A DNA stretch of 64,000 bases from Ziziphus jujuba (GCF_031755915.1 NC_083379.1:22382001-22446000), one strand, 5' to 3'; positions 23,848-35,417 are shown, counted from the stretch's first letter. Notes: generated by a model not told the origin, from the letters alone. Numbers and translations: made by a program.

Positions 23848-25850
23848 CTGGTGACTAATTTGCTTAGTTCTTCTAATTATATACATCCACATAAAACATC
23901 CATTAAAATTAAATTATTATGGTTATTAAGGGTGAGCAATGTAAGTGATATTAGCACTTTATAAATAAATGACAAGAATAAGCAGCTGCATGATGCATAA
24001 TGTGATTACCTCTGCCAAATCTTCAGAATATATAAATACATCTCCACGGCCTCTGCCAAAATCTTCAATAGCATCTGCTCTCTCTGAGTAACTGCATATA
24101 ACGAGTTCAATTTTATGTCTGTTGTATGTATAATTTATGCACAAAACTATTAGCTTTAATAATTAAGAGAAAGTTATTGTACTATAAAAGAGAAACAAAA
24201 TTAAAAAGAATGATACCAGACAGCATCCAATTCAAACAAGCAGAATTTAATCAAGTGATAGCAAATCATGTTGTTCCATCTTTCATAAACCAACTTAATA
24301 TGTGTGGCTAAAGGCTTATCACTGTAAAGTTGAATTTTCTTGGAAAGTGGATGAGCAGCCAGAGATATTAAGAAGAAGAGTAACTGCTAATTATATACAT
24401 CTACAATTCATATCTATTTACTAACCTGTGCCATATAAAAGATGTTAAATTTGATGAGACAACCATAGATAGCATATAAACCAATAAACCCAACCAGATC
24501 CTAATGCATGAAGAACTCAAAGAACAAGATGAAATACGTACCTTAGGAGAAAATCATTATTAAAAAAAAAAAAAAAAAAAAAAGCAAACAAACAAGCTAG
24601 ATCATTAATATATGGAAAGGTCATTAAAGACTAATATATGGACGTCACCATTTAAAACCAAATCATGCTACAAGTGAAAACAATCTAAGAGATCCAATAA
24701 ACTGTAGAGCCTTGTTAAAATAAAGAGCAATAGTGAACAATAAGCAACTCTGCATCATAAATTATTTGGATCTAGTGATAAGTTGTCTAGGCATAACCAA
24801 ACTAAATGAAAGAAAAATAGAAAAATAATAAACAGTAGGAAATGTACAGACATATTTATCACCTCTTTATTTTTAGTAAATCCTTAATATGTGTATGTAC
24901 CCTTTACTAGTATAGTATATATGCTATGATTAGTGGGAAGAAAAACTCCAAAGATATCTCTGACTGGTAACTAATTTGCTTAGTTTTTCTAATTATATAA
25001 ATCGATAAAAAACATCCATTAACTGAAATTACTATGGTTACACACAAAACTATTAGCTTCAATAATTAAGCGGAAGTTATTGGAGTCAAATAGGGAAACA
25101 AAATTAAGCAGAATGATACCAGACAACATCAAATTCAAACATGCAGGATTTAATCAAGCTGTATTATATAACAATGAATATTACAGCAAATCATGTTTTC
25201 CCATACTTTTCATAAATCAACTTTATATGTATGATCAAAGGCCTATCACTATCAAGTCAAATTTTCTTGGAAAATTGAGGAGTAGCCAAGAATATAAAGA
25301 AGAATAGTAACTACTAATTAAATACATCTACAAACTCATATCTATTTACTAACTAGTACCATATGAAAGAGGTTAAATTTGATGAGACTCAATCATAGAT
25401 AGCACATCAACCAATTAACCAAACCAGATCCTAATGAATAAAGAACTCAAAAATCAAGATGAAATATATACTTTAGGAGAAAATCATAAAAAATGAAAAC
25501 TAAACCCGATCGCTAATATATGGAATATTCATTAAAAACAATTAACCTTGAAAGCTTCCTAAATGACATTTTACAAACAAATCATGCAATAATTGAAAAC
25601 GATTTAAGAGATCTAATAAACTGTAACACATTGGTAAAATAAAGAGCTATAATGAGGGAAAGGCAACTCTGCATCATAAATGATTCAGACCCAGTGATTA
25701 GTTTTCTAAACATAACTAAAATAAATGAGAGAAAACTACAAAAATTACAAACAGTGCATCGAAGAAACAAATTACAAAGGTATGCACAAATGCATGATAT
25801 AGGCAGAGAAAAGTACGAAATGTACAGAGATATTTATCACCTCTTTAGGT
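23848..25850. repeat. Kilobase-scale tandem duplication inside the CACTA element
   Basis: Two diverged copies lie side by side, about 23848-24880 and 24957-25850. Shared blocks include CAAAACTATTAGCTT...AATAATTAAG, AGAATGATACCAGACA, CAAATCATG..., AAATTTGATGAGAC, CCAGATCCTAATG and, at the end, ATATTTATCACCTCTTTA. The copies differ by substitutions and by indels of up to roughly 100 bp. No coding role is seen. Confidence 0.75.
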
Positions 25851-26105
25851 GTTATGGATTTAGCACCTCTTTAGGTGCTATGATATCTACGGATACATAT
25901 AGGTGTTATGGATTTTATTTCTAAATAAATTTAAAAAGTTACGATTACTATAGAAGTGGATTGGAAAAAAAATACAATTAGCCAATCTAAAATTAATCAT
26001 TTTTATTAAAAAAAGAGGGTAAAATTAATTAATATATGTAAAATTGCTAGTGTGTCGAGTTATGTTGGCTTAATTAGTCAATATTCACTTAGGAGAGATT
26101 ATTGT

Positions 26106-26181
26106 AAATATAAAATTGTCAGTATATATCAACAAATAATTATAAATATAAAATTGTCAGTATATATCAACAAAATAATTA
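26106..26181. repeat. Tandem 38-bp repeat, two copies
   Basis: The motif beginning AAATATAAAATTGTCAGTAT occurs at 26106 and again at 26144, with near-perfect identity over 38 bp. Confidence 0.85.
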
Positions 26182-26239
26182 AGGATAAGATTTTATTTGA
26201 TAATATTAGGAGCATTTTAAATTATTCTATCTATTTCTA

Positions 26240-27400
26240 AATTGTTTTTAATATATCAAACCAGTCAAGTTGATGTGCCAAGAAAAACTAGATATTGCTA
26301 AGTTGATTTCTACTTTTGGAGGCTTTGTCAATCATTGTAAGTTTTTTATTAAAAAAAATTTTAAAAGTCAATATTTTTCAAAAAACAAAAAACTTAATAA
26401 AATACAAGTAATTAATTAATAACTATAAATATCATTTTACACATTACTATTGAAGAATAATTTTAAAATTGACTTTACATTTATGCTCACTATCTTTAAA
26501 AGATGTCAATTTTTATACCACATAAGTAGCACTTCATATTCCCAATTGTAGATGCTCTAAATATAAAAAAATATATATTAAAAAAAAACACTATATATAT
26601 ATATATTTGAAAAATGTATGCACATATAGTATAATTTTATCAGTATTGCTACATATTTCAAAATGTTAACAAAAAAATATTTATCAAATGATATATTTTA
26701 ATATAATAATATTATTAGTATATTTATATAACCTAAATATAAGTAATGATCCTTAAATATGTAAGTAAATTTAAAAAATAAACTAATTAAATATTGTCAT
26801 ATGCTAAATCATTTGGTGAACATTTTAATATCTCTAGTATTATTGATAATTTTTTTATAACCAAGTTAGGTATTTTTTTAAAACTCTTAGATTGTTTATT
26901 TGAAAAAGAAAATTTATAGATCCTTTTAAATTTTAATTTTTAAAAATAATAAATAGACTAATATAATTTTAATAACATATTAAAACAAAATTCTTTTTTT
27001 TTTTTTTTAAAAAAAATCTTGTCAAACTTCAATGAACTATATGCTTTTAAATATCAATAAATAATAGTTGTGGATAAATAAAATTTTGATATAAGTTTGC
27101 TTTCATAAAAATATACTAACTGTTATAAATACATATTGCAAAAAAATACATTATAAAACACATATACACACTAATATATATAGTTTTCCCATATATCATT
27201 AATTGTATAAAATGAGAATTTGCTGTCTGACATTACTTTGGAAGGGCCAGTTTTGTACCAGAGTAAATACTTTACCATACAACAAGTGTTTATAGTAAAT
27301 CTATCCACTTTCATACAAAATTGACATTTCTGAAATAATATTTGACGTTAGCTTTTCACCATATGAAGTGAAATTAATCATATCCATAGCAAAATCACAC
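26240..27400. other. Very AT-rich stretch without gene
   Basis: No open frame or domain of note. There are poly-T and poly-A tracts (near 26995) and short ATAT runs. It lies within the CACTA element, to the left of the pararetrovirus fragment. Confidence 0.5.
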
Positions 27401-27425
27401 ATATATATATATATATATATATATA
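27401..27425. repeat. (TA)n microsatellite at the left edge of the pararetrovirus fragment
   Basis: An uninterrupted AT dinucleotide run of about 25 bp. It directly abuts the open frame of the viral fragment and pairs with the run at 28531-28550. Confidence 0.9.
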
Positions 27426-28526
27426 AATAATGATAAAAAGAAAACTAAATACGAATTAGAAAACTTTTGTCAACAATACGGTCTGTCTACAATAGCACCT
27501 TCTAGGAGAAACAAAATCAAAGACAAGTCTCATAAGAAACCTTTTAGAAAACCTTATTACAAAACCCATAAGTCTAATAAACTCAATCCTGATAAATTCT
27601 ACAAATCAAATAAACGTAAAACAGATTCAAAACCTAATACTAAAATCAAATGCTTTAAATGTAATAAATTTGGTCATTTTGCTAATCAATGCAAAGTTAA
27701 GCAAACAATCAAACAATTAGAGATCTCAAAAGATCAAAAACAAAATTTAATCAATGTCTTAGGTATACATAACACAGATAGTGAACATAGTGACAATAAT
27801 ATTTACACTGAATCAAGTTCTGACGAATCAAGTATTCACACTGAATCCACTAGTGACACAAATAACCCTAAAATTACTTTAGGATGTTTAGATGCTTGTT
27901 GTCTAGATACCTGTTGTAATCAATCACTTAGTGTCTTAACTAATTCTACAGAAAATGAAGATATAGAATTACTTAGTAAATTAGAAAATCCTGATGAACG
28001 AATAGAATACATGAAAAAATATAAAAAGATAATAACTGATAATCACAAAGAAACAAATCAACATAATAAAAGTACTCAAAAAATCTGTTTAACAGAAGCC
28101 TTACAAACATTTAATAAATCCAAAAACAAAAATGCAACTGTTCAAGATTTATAAACAGAAATTAAAACAATCAAGTCTGAAATTAAAGAATTAAAAATGG
28201 AAAATCATTTAATCAAACATCGATTACAATTTATTCAAGATAACCCTCATAATCTTAGTCCTAATCAACCTGATGAACAGGAAGAAGGATCTTCCCGTGA
28301 TAATTGTCTAGCTTCAATTCAAAAAATCAAACTTAGAAAATGGCACATCAAAATCACCATAATCATTAAAGATTTTCAATTAACAACAACTGCCCTTTTA
28401 GACTCAGGTGCAGATTTAAATTGTATTCATGAAAGTCTTATCCCTAATCAATATTATACCAAAACAAACGAAAAATTAAATTCAGCCAATGGTAGTAAAA
28501 TGGATTGTATAAAATTTTCGTTTTAG
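27426..28526 (+). pseudogene. Endogenous pararetrovirus (caulimovirid) capsid/protease fragment
   Basis: A single reading frame runs for about 1.1 kb with only one internal stop (TAA at 28152-28154). In order it shows a basic Lys-rich segment (27500-27640), a CCHC zinc knuckle CFKCNKFGHFANQC (27651-27692) typical of the nucleocapsid end of the coat protein, and an acidic Ser/Asp-rich linker with a CLDACCLDTCC cluster. A coiled-coil-like charged stretch follows, then a pepsin-like protease active site LLDSGADLNCIHE (about 28398-28436). It stops at 28526 before RT. This order fits Caulimoviridae such as petuvirus/florendovirus relatives. A gypsy origin is less likely because of the linker and its Cys cluster. 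It is incomplete and cannot make a virus. Confidence 0.65.
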
Positions 28527-28530
28527 TTTT

Positions 28531-28550
28531 ATATATATATATATATATAT
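28531..28550. repeat. (TA)n microsatellite at the right edge of the pararetrovirus fragment
   Basis: An AT dinucleotide run of 20 bp starts four bases after the stop codon of the viral frame. Together with the left run it brackets the fragment. Confidence 0.9.
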
Positions 28551-28559
28551 TTTAAATAT

Positions 28560-29180
28560 AATTTTAGTTTTTACTTTTTAACTAGGGGAACCATTCAAAT
28601 TATTTATTCCAATTTTTTTGTTAAAAAATAAAATATATTATCAATAAATGAAGATTTTTTATATGTATAATTTTTTATTAAGTTTTTTTAAAATTAAGTT
28701 AAGCTTTTCCATTCCTTTAGTTTATATAATACTATTATAATTCTAACAAAAAAATTAAAAAAATCAATAGCAGACCCACTTAAGGCAACTTTTTTGACCA
28801 TTCAAATTTTTTAACTTATTTATTATTTTATTCATGAAAGATTAATTGTGCTCCTCAATTTCTCTCTCTCTCTCATTAGCTTTTTCAATTGTTTTTTTTT
28901 TTTTTGGGCTACTTTTAAATACTTTTCATTTATCTACTTTATTTCATTTATAACTTTTCTTCAATTATAATGATTTAAAAGAACCACAACTATTTATTTA
29001 TAAATATTTACTATTATAATACCTTATTTGATTATAATTTATATTTAATTACAATTATAATTTTGAACACAACTAATTAAAAACTAAAATTGATTGAATA
29101 TTATAATATCTATTTATATTTTTTTTTCTAATTTTTCTACACTTTAATTTTTTTTTTACCTATTTATTATTTTAGCAGTT
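28560..29180. other. AT-rich CACTA interior without gene
   Basis: Nothing coding is visible. A CT microsatellite (TCTCTC, near 28860) and several T-runs are present. The CACTA subterminal repeats begin at about 29190. Confidence 0.5.
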
Positions 29181-29707
29181 GTAAGGTTCAACCACCAATG
29201 TTTGGTCATTGTTAATATTTTTAGTGATCAAATTTAAATAGTCATTAGAGGGTTTTACCCTATGTTTTCTTTTTCAAATTTTCTATTATTTAAAATATTA
29301 GCAATCATCAAATTGGTCACTGATATGTAGTTTCAATGACCAACAACTACTAGTTGTTATAAATCAAATATTTATATTATTTAAGACTATCACTGGCCAA
29401 ACTATTGGTCATTGATAACAACTATTAGCGACCAAATATTTTGATCAATGAAAGATCTTCTTCCTGCAAAAAAAAAAAGCGAAAATAGATCCCCGCCCTC
29501 GCCTTTAGTGACCAAATATTTATTGGTCATAAAAGATGATCATAAGTGACTAATTATTTAATGGCTAAAAGTGGTTGACCAAAGTTTTCCCTACATCAGC
29601 TACCAAATATTTAGCAACCAAAATTTGGCTGCTCATGGATTCTGTTAGTGACTAAAAAATTTTGATCACTAAAAATTTAATCGCTAATTCCCATTTTTCT
29701 TGTAGTC

Positions 29708-29957
29708 CCGTTTTAAGTGGGCACACCACCCCCTAGGTTCATTAAGATTTTATGGTCATGTCTCTAGCGTGCCTATCAAGAAATTACTCCAAATAAGCTC
29801 AAAACTTTCATATTTTGCAAATATTATTTAAAAAGCAAAATTGAAGCATTCCTACAAAAAAGAGAGCAAAATTCAACAAAAATATTAAAAGCTTAAGATA
29901 TCAAACAAATAATTAAACTTAAATAACTAGATTTGTGAGTAAAAATGCTAACTAATC
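29708..29957 (-). mobile_element. LTR of element F, 5' part (right of the CACTA insertion)
   Basis: On the minus strand this begins TGATTAGTTAGCATTTTTAC (from 29957) and runs to the CACTA border. The text TTTTTTGTAGGAATGCTTCA and the general composition match the start of Athila/Ogre-like LTRs. It would rejoin 20080 if the CACTA element were absent, giving an LTR of about 1.75 kb. The outer boundary is my best estimate, and no target duplication could be checked. Confidence 0.45.
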
Positions 29958-31191
29958 AATGGGCTTTTATATATGACATAAAAGCAAAAAGAAAAAAATA
30001 CAAAACATACGTAAACTTTCTGTCTTGTCATGTGTTGAGAACAAGGTAGAAACAAAAATACATCTTAATCCACATATTCCATTGACGTCCACTGGTCCAA
30101 TGAATTCATTGGTAGGAAGCTTGACAAAAAAAATCTTTGATAAAAAGAAATTTTGCATCTTCCTTCTAATTGCTTCAGAGGTATTTTTCGTTTTATTATT
30201 ATTGGTATTGATACCATATCCATCTATAATATATCAAAACTATAAAAGCATTTTATAAATTTTTAAAATTTACCTGCTTGACCTTTGTTCCACTATTTTT
30301 TTTATTTATTTTTTTCATCTCCAGATCCTTCATTTATAAACCCCAAGCATTAAAACCAAACACCAGTTTCCTAGAAGATATATGTGGTAAAGTATGTTTT
30401 TTGCTATCGCATATTTATATATATTAGCCCTTTTGCTAATACATTTTATACACTTTCTTGTAGAATTCTTCTTTCATTTTTGGGTTTAGCTTTCCTACTC
30501 TCTATCTACAGTCTACTACTGTTTTACATTATGGAATCATGTTGTGAAAGTATTAAGCTACGTTCTCTGTTTTTCAGTATGCATGTGTGCAGGGTCAGCC
30601 ATGGAATTCTGGAGCAATGAACAAAAACGATAATTTTTATTAAATGGAAAGGATTCAAATTACATGCTATAATACTTAAAACTTCTAAAAGTTCATTTAA
30701 AAATTACTTTCCTAATTAAACAAATACAATCAAGTTGTTCTGGTATTTTTTATTTTTTCATTTTAATATACACCATTGCCAATCTATTTATAGTTTTATT
30801 AAAGGCTAAAAAAAAAAAAAGATAATGATTATAATTTTTTTGTTGAAAAATTACAATATTATTTAAAGATATTAACTGTTAGTCAATTAAACAAACCTAG
30901 CTCCATCTTATTGTTATTTTTACTATGTAATTTAATATTTCAAAATTCTAAACTATTTTAAATATTTAAAAAAATAAAAAACACTTAAAATATTCAGAGC
31001 ACCCTAACCAAAGGGGGCTTTGTGACATTGTATACCAAATCCATGATCAGGGCGGGTTATGCTTGTGTGCCATTGTCCTTATGACCCACAAGGAAAACTT
31101 TTACTAGATCCTCTTTCTTCAAGTGTTTTATGTGACATGGTTCAACCTCACTTCTGCAGAAAAATCTCATCCAAAAGAACGGCCTGTTACT
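29958..31191. other. Intergenic, no supported gene
   Basis: Short open frames at 30025-30258 and 30384-30620 have no recognisable domain and ordinary AT-rich composition. I see no repeat borders here apart from the left target duplication of the MULE at 31192-31201. Confidence 0.45.
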
Positions 31192-31309
31192 TATTGTCAA
31201 AGGGTTTTTTTGAAAAATAAACACCGTACATATCAAAACTTGAAAAATGGCAAAATTTTTATGTTTTTTAAAAACTAGCCAACTTTTAACATATTCAGAC
31301 CAAAATACC

Positions 31310-31800
31310 TTTCTTTTCTTTTTTTTCTTTTTTTTTCTCTACCAAAACTCTTTTTTTTCTTTCTTTCTGTTCTTTTATCGTTTGTTTTTTTTCCCTCTAC
31401 TTTCCCTTTCAAAACACAGCTAGGGCTTTGCTTTTTACTTTCCCCATGGCTTTGCTTTCTATCTCGCTCTCAAAAATAAGAAACAAAAGATAAAAAGCCC
31501 TAGATCTATCAAGTAAGAAATAGAAAAACCTTCTCAAAAAGTTACAAACTGCATCGATGGCGAGGATAAATCAATTGCCTTGTGGCTTGGCTTCCATGGC
31601 TGAATTCTTCTCTCAGTCTGTCTTGCCTCCTCAGTGCTCTGTCTCTGTATCCAATCGTTTATTTGGTTTGAAAAGCCTTTATAAATAGGCGAAAGAGAGA
31701 AAAAGGCAGAACAAAATATTGGCAACGGTAATATTTGTTGAAACACCATCGGTGGCCCCATTTTGAAGGAGGTTGCGTCCGTGCCAGTGCTGCCGCAACC
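31310..31800 (+). promoter_or_regulatory. Pyrimidine-rich promoter/leader-like segment in the MULE
   Basis: A strongly CT-rich stretch (31310-31400, T/C runs, TTTCTTTCTTTC) is followed by a more balanced region up to 31800 and a splice-donor-like GTAAGT near 31824. It resembles a plant 5' UTR with the start of an intron, lying upstream of the ULP1-like exon. No start codon with a convincing product was found. Confidence 0.25.
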
Positions 31801-32775
31801 ACCAAATCATTCTGCGATGGTTGTGTAAGTCTCTTTAGTTAACGAAATTATGAATTTTGTTTCTTTCAAATTGTTCAATTTCTGCAGTATCATGGGTTCT
31901 ATGGGTTTTATGGGTTTTCTACAGAGGTTTGGAAGTGGGAATAGAAGGTTTGTCATTGTGTGTGTACTGGTTGATGTTGAATGCAAGTGATTCACATGAT
32001 AGCTTAATTTTTAGACTGGATTGCTCTAGGAAGCTATCGCGTTGGTGTAGATTTACTAGGAAAGGTCCAAAAAGTCTTCCACACTCACCTATATATTACA
32101 ACTAAAGTAGAGTTTCAACTTTCTACTTCCTACCTGGAGCTGCCCAGATATAGGTCAATGGATATTTGTTTATTATATATCCAGTAAAATTTCTTTATTA
32201 TTTTATATGTTATCCAGTAAAATTTGTTTATTTTTTATTCATGGTTTCATGAATGTTAATGTCGGATAATGCATGATCTGTCTTAGGATTTAGCATAGAG
32301 AAAAGAGGAATAGTGAAAAGAAGAGGTGATCCTAGATGTCTACTGTTTAATGATTAACTATTCATAATCTACTAAAAGCTATGTATTTAATGGCTGATTA
32401 TTTCTCTCTTTTGCCCTGGTTATTTGTTTAGTAGTATAAACATTGCGTATCTATTTTAATCTGCTAGTAATTTTGTGTCTTGAAATTTTGAAGGTCTTTA
32501 TCGTTTGACTGTATTCATAATCTGCTTAAAGTTATGCATTTAACTTCTAATTATTTCTCTCTTTCTCCCTGGTCATGTGTTTACTAGCATAAACATTGCT
32601 CTGTTTTAATTGGCTAGCAATTTTGGTCTGGTATTTATGTATGTATGATAGTTCTGTATACATTATTAGACGTAGTTTGACCTTTAAAAGGTTTAAGCCT
32701 TTGATCTCTCTTTCTTTCCCTCTCCTACCTGCATACTGAAACTAAAACAAATGCATTTTTGTGGCATTTTGTAGT

Positions 32776-32914
32776 GGTGACTGTGGTATTTTTGTGCTCA
32801 AATGCATGGAGTTTTTACATACGGGATTACCCCATGAACTTTACACAAGACGACATAGTATTTTTTAGAAGGAAATATGCTCATGAGGCATATGATAAGG
32901 AACTAAGTATATAA
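32776..32914 (+). pseudogene. Last exon of a ULP1-like cysteine protease (peptidase C48), frameshifted
   Basis: Translation gives GDCGIFVLKCMEFLHTGLPH, then after a one-base frameshift (near 32830) QDDIVFFRRKYAHEAYDKEL and a stop at 32912-32914. GDCG-x-F carries the catalytic cysteine of SUMO/NEDD8 proteases of family C48, and the arrangement GDCGxFVLK...QDDI-x-FFRRKYA is the usual C-terminus. A splice-acceptor-like TTTTGTAG precedes it (ending 32774). The His and Asp parts of the active site are absent upstream, so only the final exon is here. ULP1-like genes inside MULEs are known (the Kaonashi group). The fragment is broken and not functional. Confidence 0.75.
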
Positions 32915-33734
32915 GTTAGGTGGTGGATTGATGAACAATATAACATCTTCTTAACTGTTATGTTTTTGTAACTTAATTATTGTTTTCTTACTTCATCATA
33001 TTCATAGCCTTTTGAATGTAAAGATAATGTGGGTTTTCATGTTCATTTTACAAAGAGGATGATGGATTTTGATGTAGATAACTAATTTACTTTCTTGAGA
33101 AGGAGACATTTTTTATTAGATTTCAATTTTGCACAATACCCTTAGGTGCACTTCGTTTATAGCAGCTGGAAATTTTTTCACTTGTCAGAAAAAATTTCCT
33201 CCAGCAGGAAAAATTTCCTCCTAAAGCAAATTGATTTTTCTGCTAGTCGGAAAGCCTGTTTCAATAGAAAAGTAAATTAATATTGAGGTAAAAAAATTGA
33301 AAATGAGAGTGGAAACAAAATATATTATAGACTCAATGATTAAAAACCGGATAGATTTAAAATCATTGACATTTAAAATTCTGTAAAATAATGTATTGAC
33401 TTTTAAAGTCATTAACCAATTAAAAAAAAAGAAAGTATGATACATTTTGTTTTCTTTTTCAAAACAATTGAGACATTCCAAGCAATCTTTTGTAATTGGT
33501 TTCTTTTATGACCCAAATTTCTCCTTTTCATAGATTTCCCATAATGCCTCTTTTAATTTAGGATTACATTATTAAACTAAATTTTCTAAGTATGTACTAC
33601 ATCATTATCACAACTTAAAAAAGCATTACTATCGAGTAGAACACATATCCATAAGTATATGATAATTGTTGAAAGATATAAATTTAAAATGCATAACTAT
33701 GATACACTAAATTAAAAATTCCTAATTCAAAGTA

Positions 33735-34089
33735 TAAAACAATAGATTTGTACATCTCTGTCTATAATGTCCAACATTACCACATCGGCTACATTTACGT
33801 TCAATAACATCTTCATTTTGAGATGGTATGCATTGCATCCTTGGCCTACCGGCTCATCTACTCGTCCATCTCGGTGGAAGAACAATATATCAATTTTAGC
33901 TTTAGCAAATATTCAGTTCGGTCTATCTCAACAAAATTGAAAATTTCATCCTCTAACTATGATTTTGTGCATCATTTGTCGACGGAAACTATTATATTTT
34001 TACCATTTTGATACTCCCAATGACCATCATCATTTCGCATCAATGTTCCATCGTATAAAATCGCAATGATAATATTATTATATTTCATT
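33735..34089 (-). pseudogene. Internally deleted MuDR-type transposase
   Basis: From the ATG at 34089 the minus strand reads MKYNNIIIAILYDGTLMRND and DGHWEYQNGKN, an N-terminal MuDR domain. After a stop it continues FVEIDRTEYLLKLKLIYCSS. Almost directly afterwards come AGRPRMQCIPSQNEDVIERK and the CCHC knuckle CSRCGNVGHYRQRC (about 33750-33795), the conserved C-terminal end of MULE transposases. The DDE core, MULE domain and SWIM finger between them are missing. The two ends of the protein are therefore joined by a large internal deletion, typical of non-autonomous derivatives. Confidence 0.75.
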
Positions 34090-34908
34090 TTACTACAAAA
34101 TTTAATGAATAACATTAAATTAAATTAATAAATATATAAAAATATGAATAATATTAAACAAACATATTAACTAACTATATAAAAATATGAATAATACTAA
34201 ACAAATATATTAACTATGTCAAAAAAATTGATTCTGTTTTTTTGTTCTGCCAAATAGAACATTTTCCTACTAGCGGAAAACTAATGGAAACTGATAAATT
34301 GGCAAAAAATAGCGGAAGTTTATTTTTTTCGTCAATTTTCCTCTACTCTGACTAGTTTTCACGATTTTTCAGTTCTACACAATTTTTTTTCCCATTTTTA
34401 CAACATATGTCACATAATCATCTTTAAACTCAAATATAATAGCTTATAAACTAATTTATTATATATCCATATAAAAAAAAATCTTAAGAAATACAAAAGT
34501 AAGAAAATAAAAGAATGGGTGTTTATTTGTACAATTTCACATCATTTCGCACCAATGTTTCATCTAATAAGAAAAAAAAGAAAATTTTTACTTGAGTTTA
34601 GCTTCGAAAGTGAAAAAAATATTAAAAAAAAAAAAGTAAGAGCAGAAGAACGGGAGAATGTTTTTCTCAAAAGGAAAATAGATGTTTATTTGAGAAAGGA
34701 GAAAAAAGAAAGAGGAAGAAAAAAATTATTTTGTAATTTTCAATTTAATTAAGGGTATTTTTGTTCGTTAGATTTAAAAATAAAAAAATAAAAAATAAAA
34801 ATTTTACTACTTTTCAAGTTTTGATTTGTACATGGATATTTGTTTGAAAAAAACTATTGTCAAATCCCCATTTAGGGAAACCAAACAGAATTATTGAACA
34901 TACCAACT

Positions 34909-35417
34909 TGTATGGCCCAACTATGAATCAGAGTCTTACCTTAACTGCTGAATCATTGCATAAGACCTTGCAATTAAATATCTTTATTAATTTTCACTCT
35001 TTAATAATTATATGCTGCAGCTTTTCCTTTGCTTATTAATAATTACGGAAACACTTTGGCTTTCCTAATTTGCTTTTTCTTACCTATACTAAAAAGTTAA
35101 ATAGACAAAAAGTGATTTTTTATTTCCTACCATGTTAGATTGATTTTGCTTCCATTGCTCTTACCAAAACCATGGATCAGAGTCTTTCCTTAACTGCTGA
35201 ATCATTGCATAAGACCTTGCAATTAAAGATTTTTATTCATTTGTACTCTTTAATAATTATATGCTGCTGCTTTTCCTTTGATTATCAATAATTACGGAAA
35301 CACTTTGCCTTTCCAAATTTGGTTTTTCTTACCTATACTAAAAGCTTAAATAAACAAAAAGTGATTTTTTATTTCCTACCATGCCAGATTGATTTTGCTT
35401 CCATTGCTCTTACCAAA
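34909..35417. repeat. Tandem duplication, two copies of about 249 bp
   Basis: Positions 34927 and 35176 start the same text (ATCAGAGTCTT...CTTAACTGCTGAATCATTGC) and the two copies run in parallel to about 35170 and 35417. The last words are TTTTGCTTCCATTGCTCTTA and CCAAA. Identity is high, with mainly single-base changes. It lies 0.6-1.1 kb downstream of the receptor kinase gene. No coding role is seen. Confidence 0.92.

Larger units (their letters stand above)
20081..29707. mobile_element. CACTA (CMC/En-Spm) DNA transposon, about 9.6 kb, decayed
   Basis: The left end begins CACTACTGAAAAAAT at 20081. The right end, read in reverse, is GACTACAAGAAAAAT (29693-29707); the first base is mutated. 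Both ends carry arrays of subterminal repeats of the type TTGGTCACTAAAA / CAGTGACCAA: left 20100-20470 and 21405-21480, right 29190-29690. The 3-bp flanks are CCA and CCG, compatible with a decayed 3-bp target duplication. No intact transposase was found. The body contains an hAT element, a duplication and a pararetrovirus fragment. It sits in the LTR of element F. Confidence 0.75.
31202..34854. mobile_element. MULE (Mutator-like element), 3.65 kb, with 10-bp target duplication
   Basis: The flanks carry an exact 10-bp direct repeat TATTGTCAAA (31192-31201 and 34855-34864). The ends form long imperfect terminal inverted repeats of about 65 bp: left GGGTTTTTTTGAAAAAT...ATCAAAACTTGAAAAATGGC, right its approximate reverse complement including ATCAAAACTTGAAAAG. 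Duplications of 8-11 bp and long inverted repeats are the MULE signature. The interior has a ULP1-like exon on the plus strand and a deleted MuDR-type transposase on the minus strand. It is therefore non-autonomous today. Confidence 0.88.

Noticed and set aside
23390..24311. Short frames in the CACTA interior as transposase exons
   Set aside because: No CACTA transposase motif could be read in them; they lie in or beside the tandem duplication.
31857..32105. 82-codon plus-strand frame in the MULE
   Set aside because: No domain, repetitive Trp/Val codons from a short repeat (GGGTTTTATGG), and located in an intron-like stretch.
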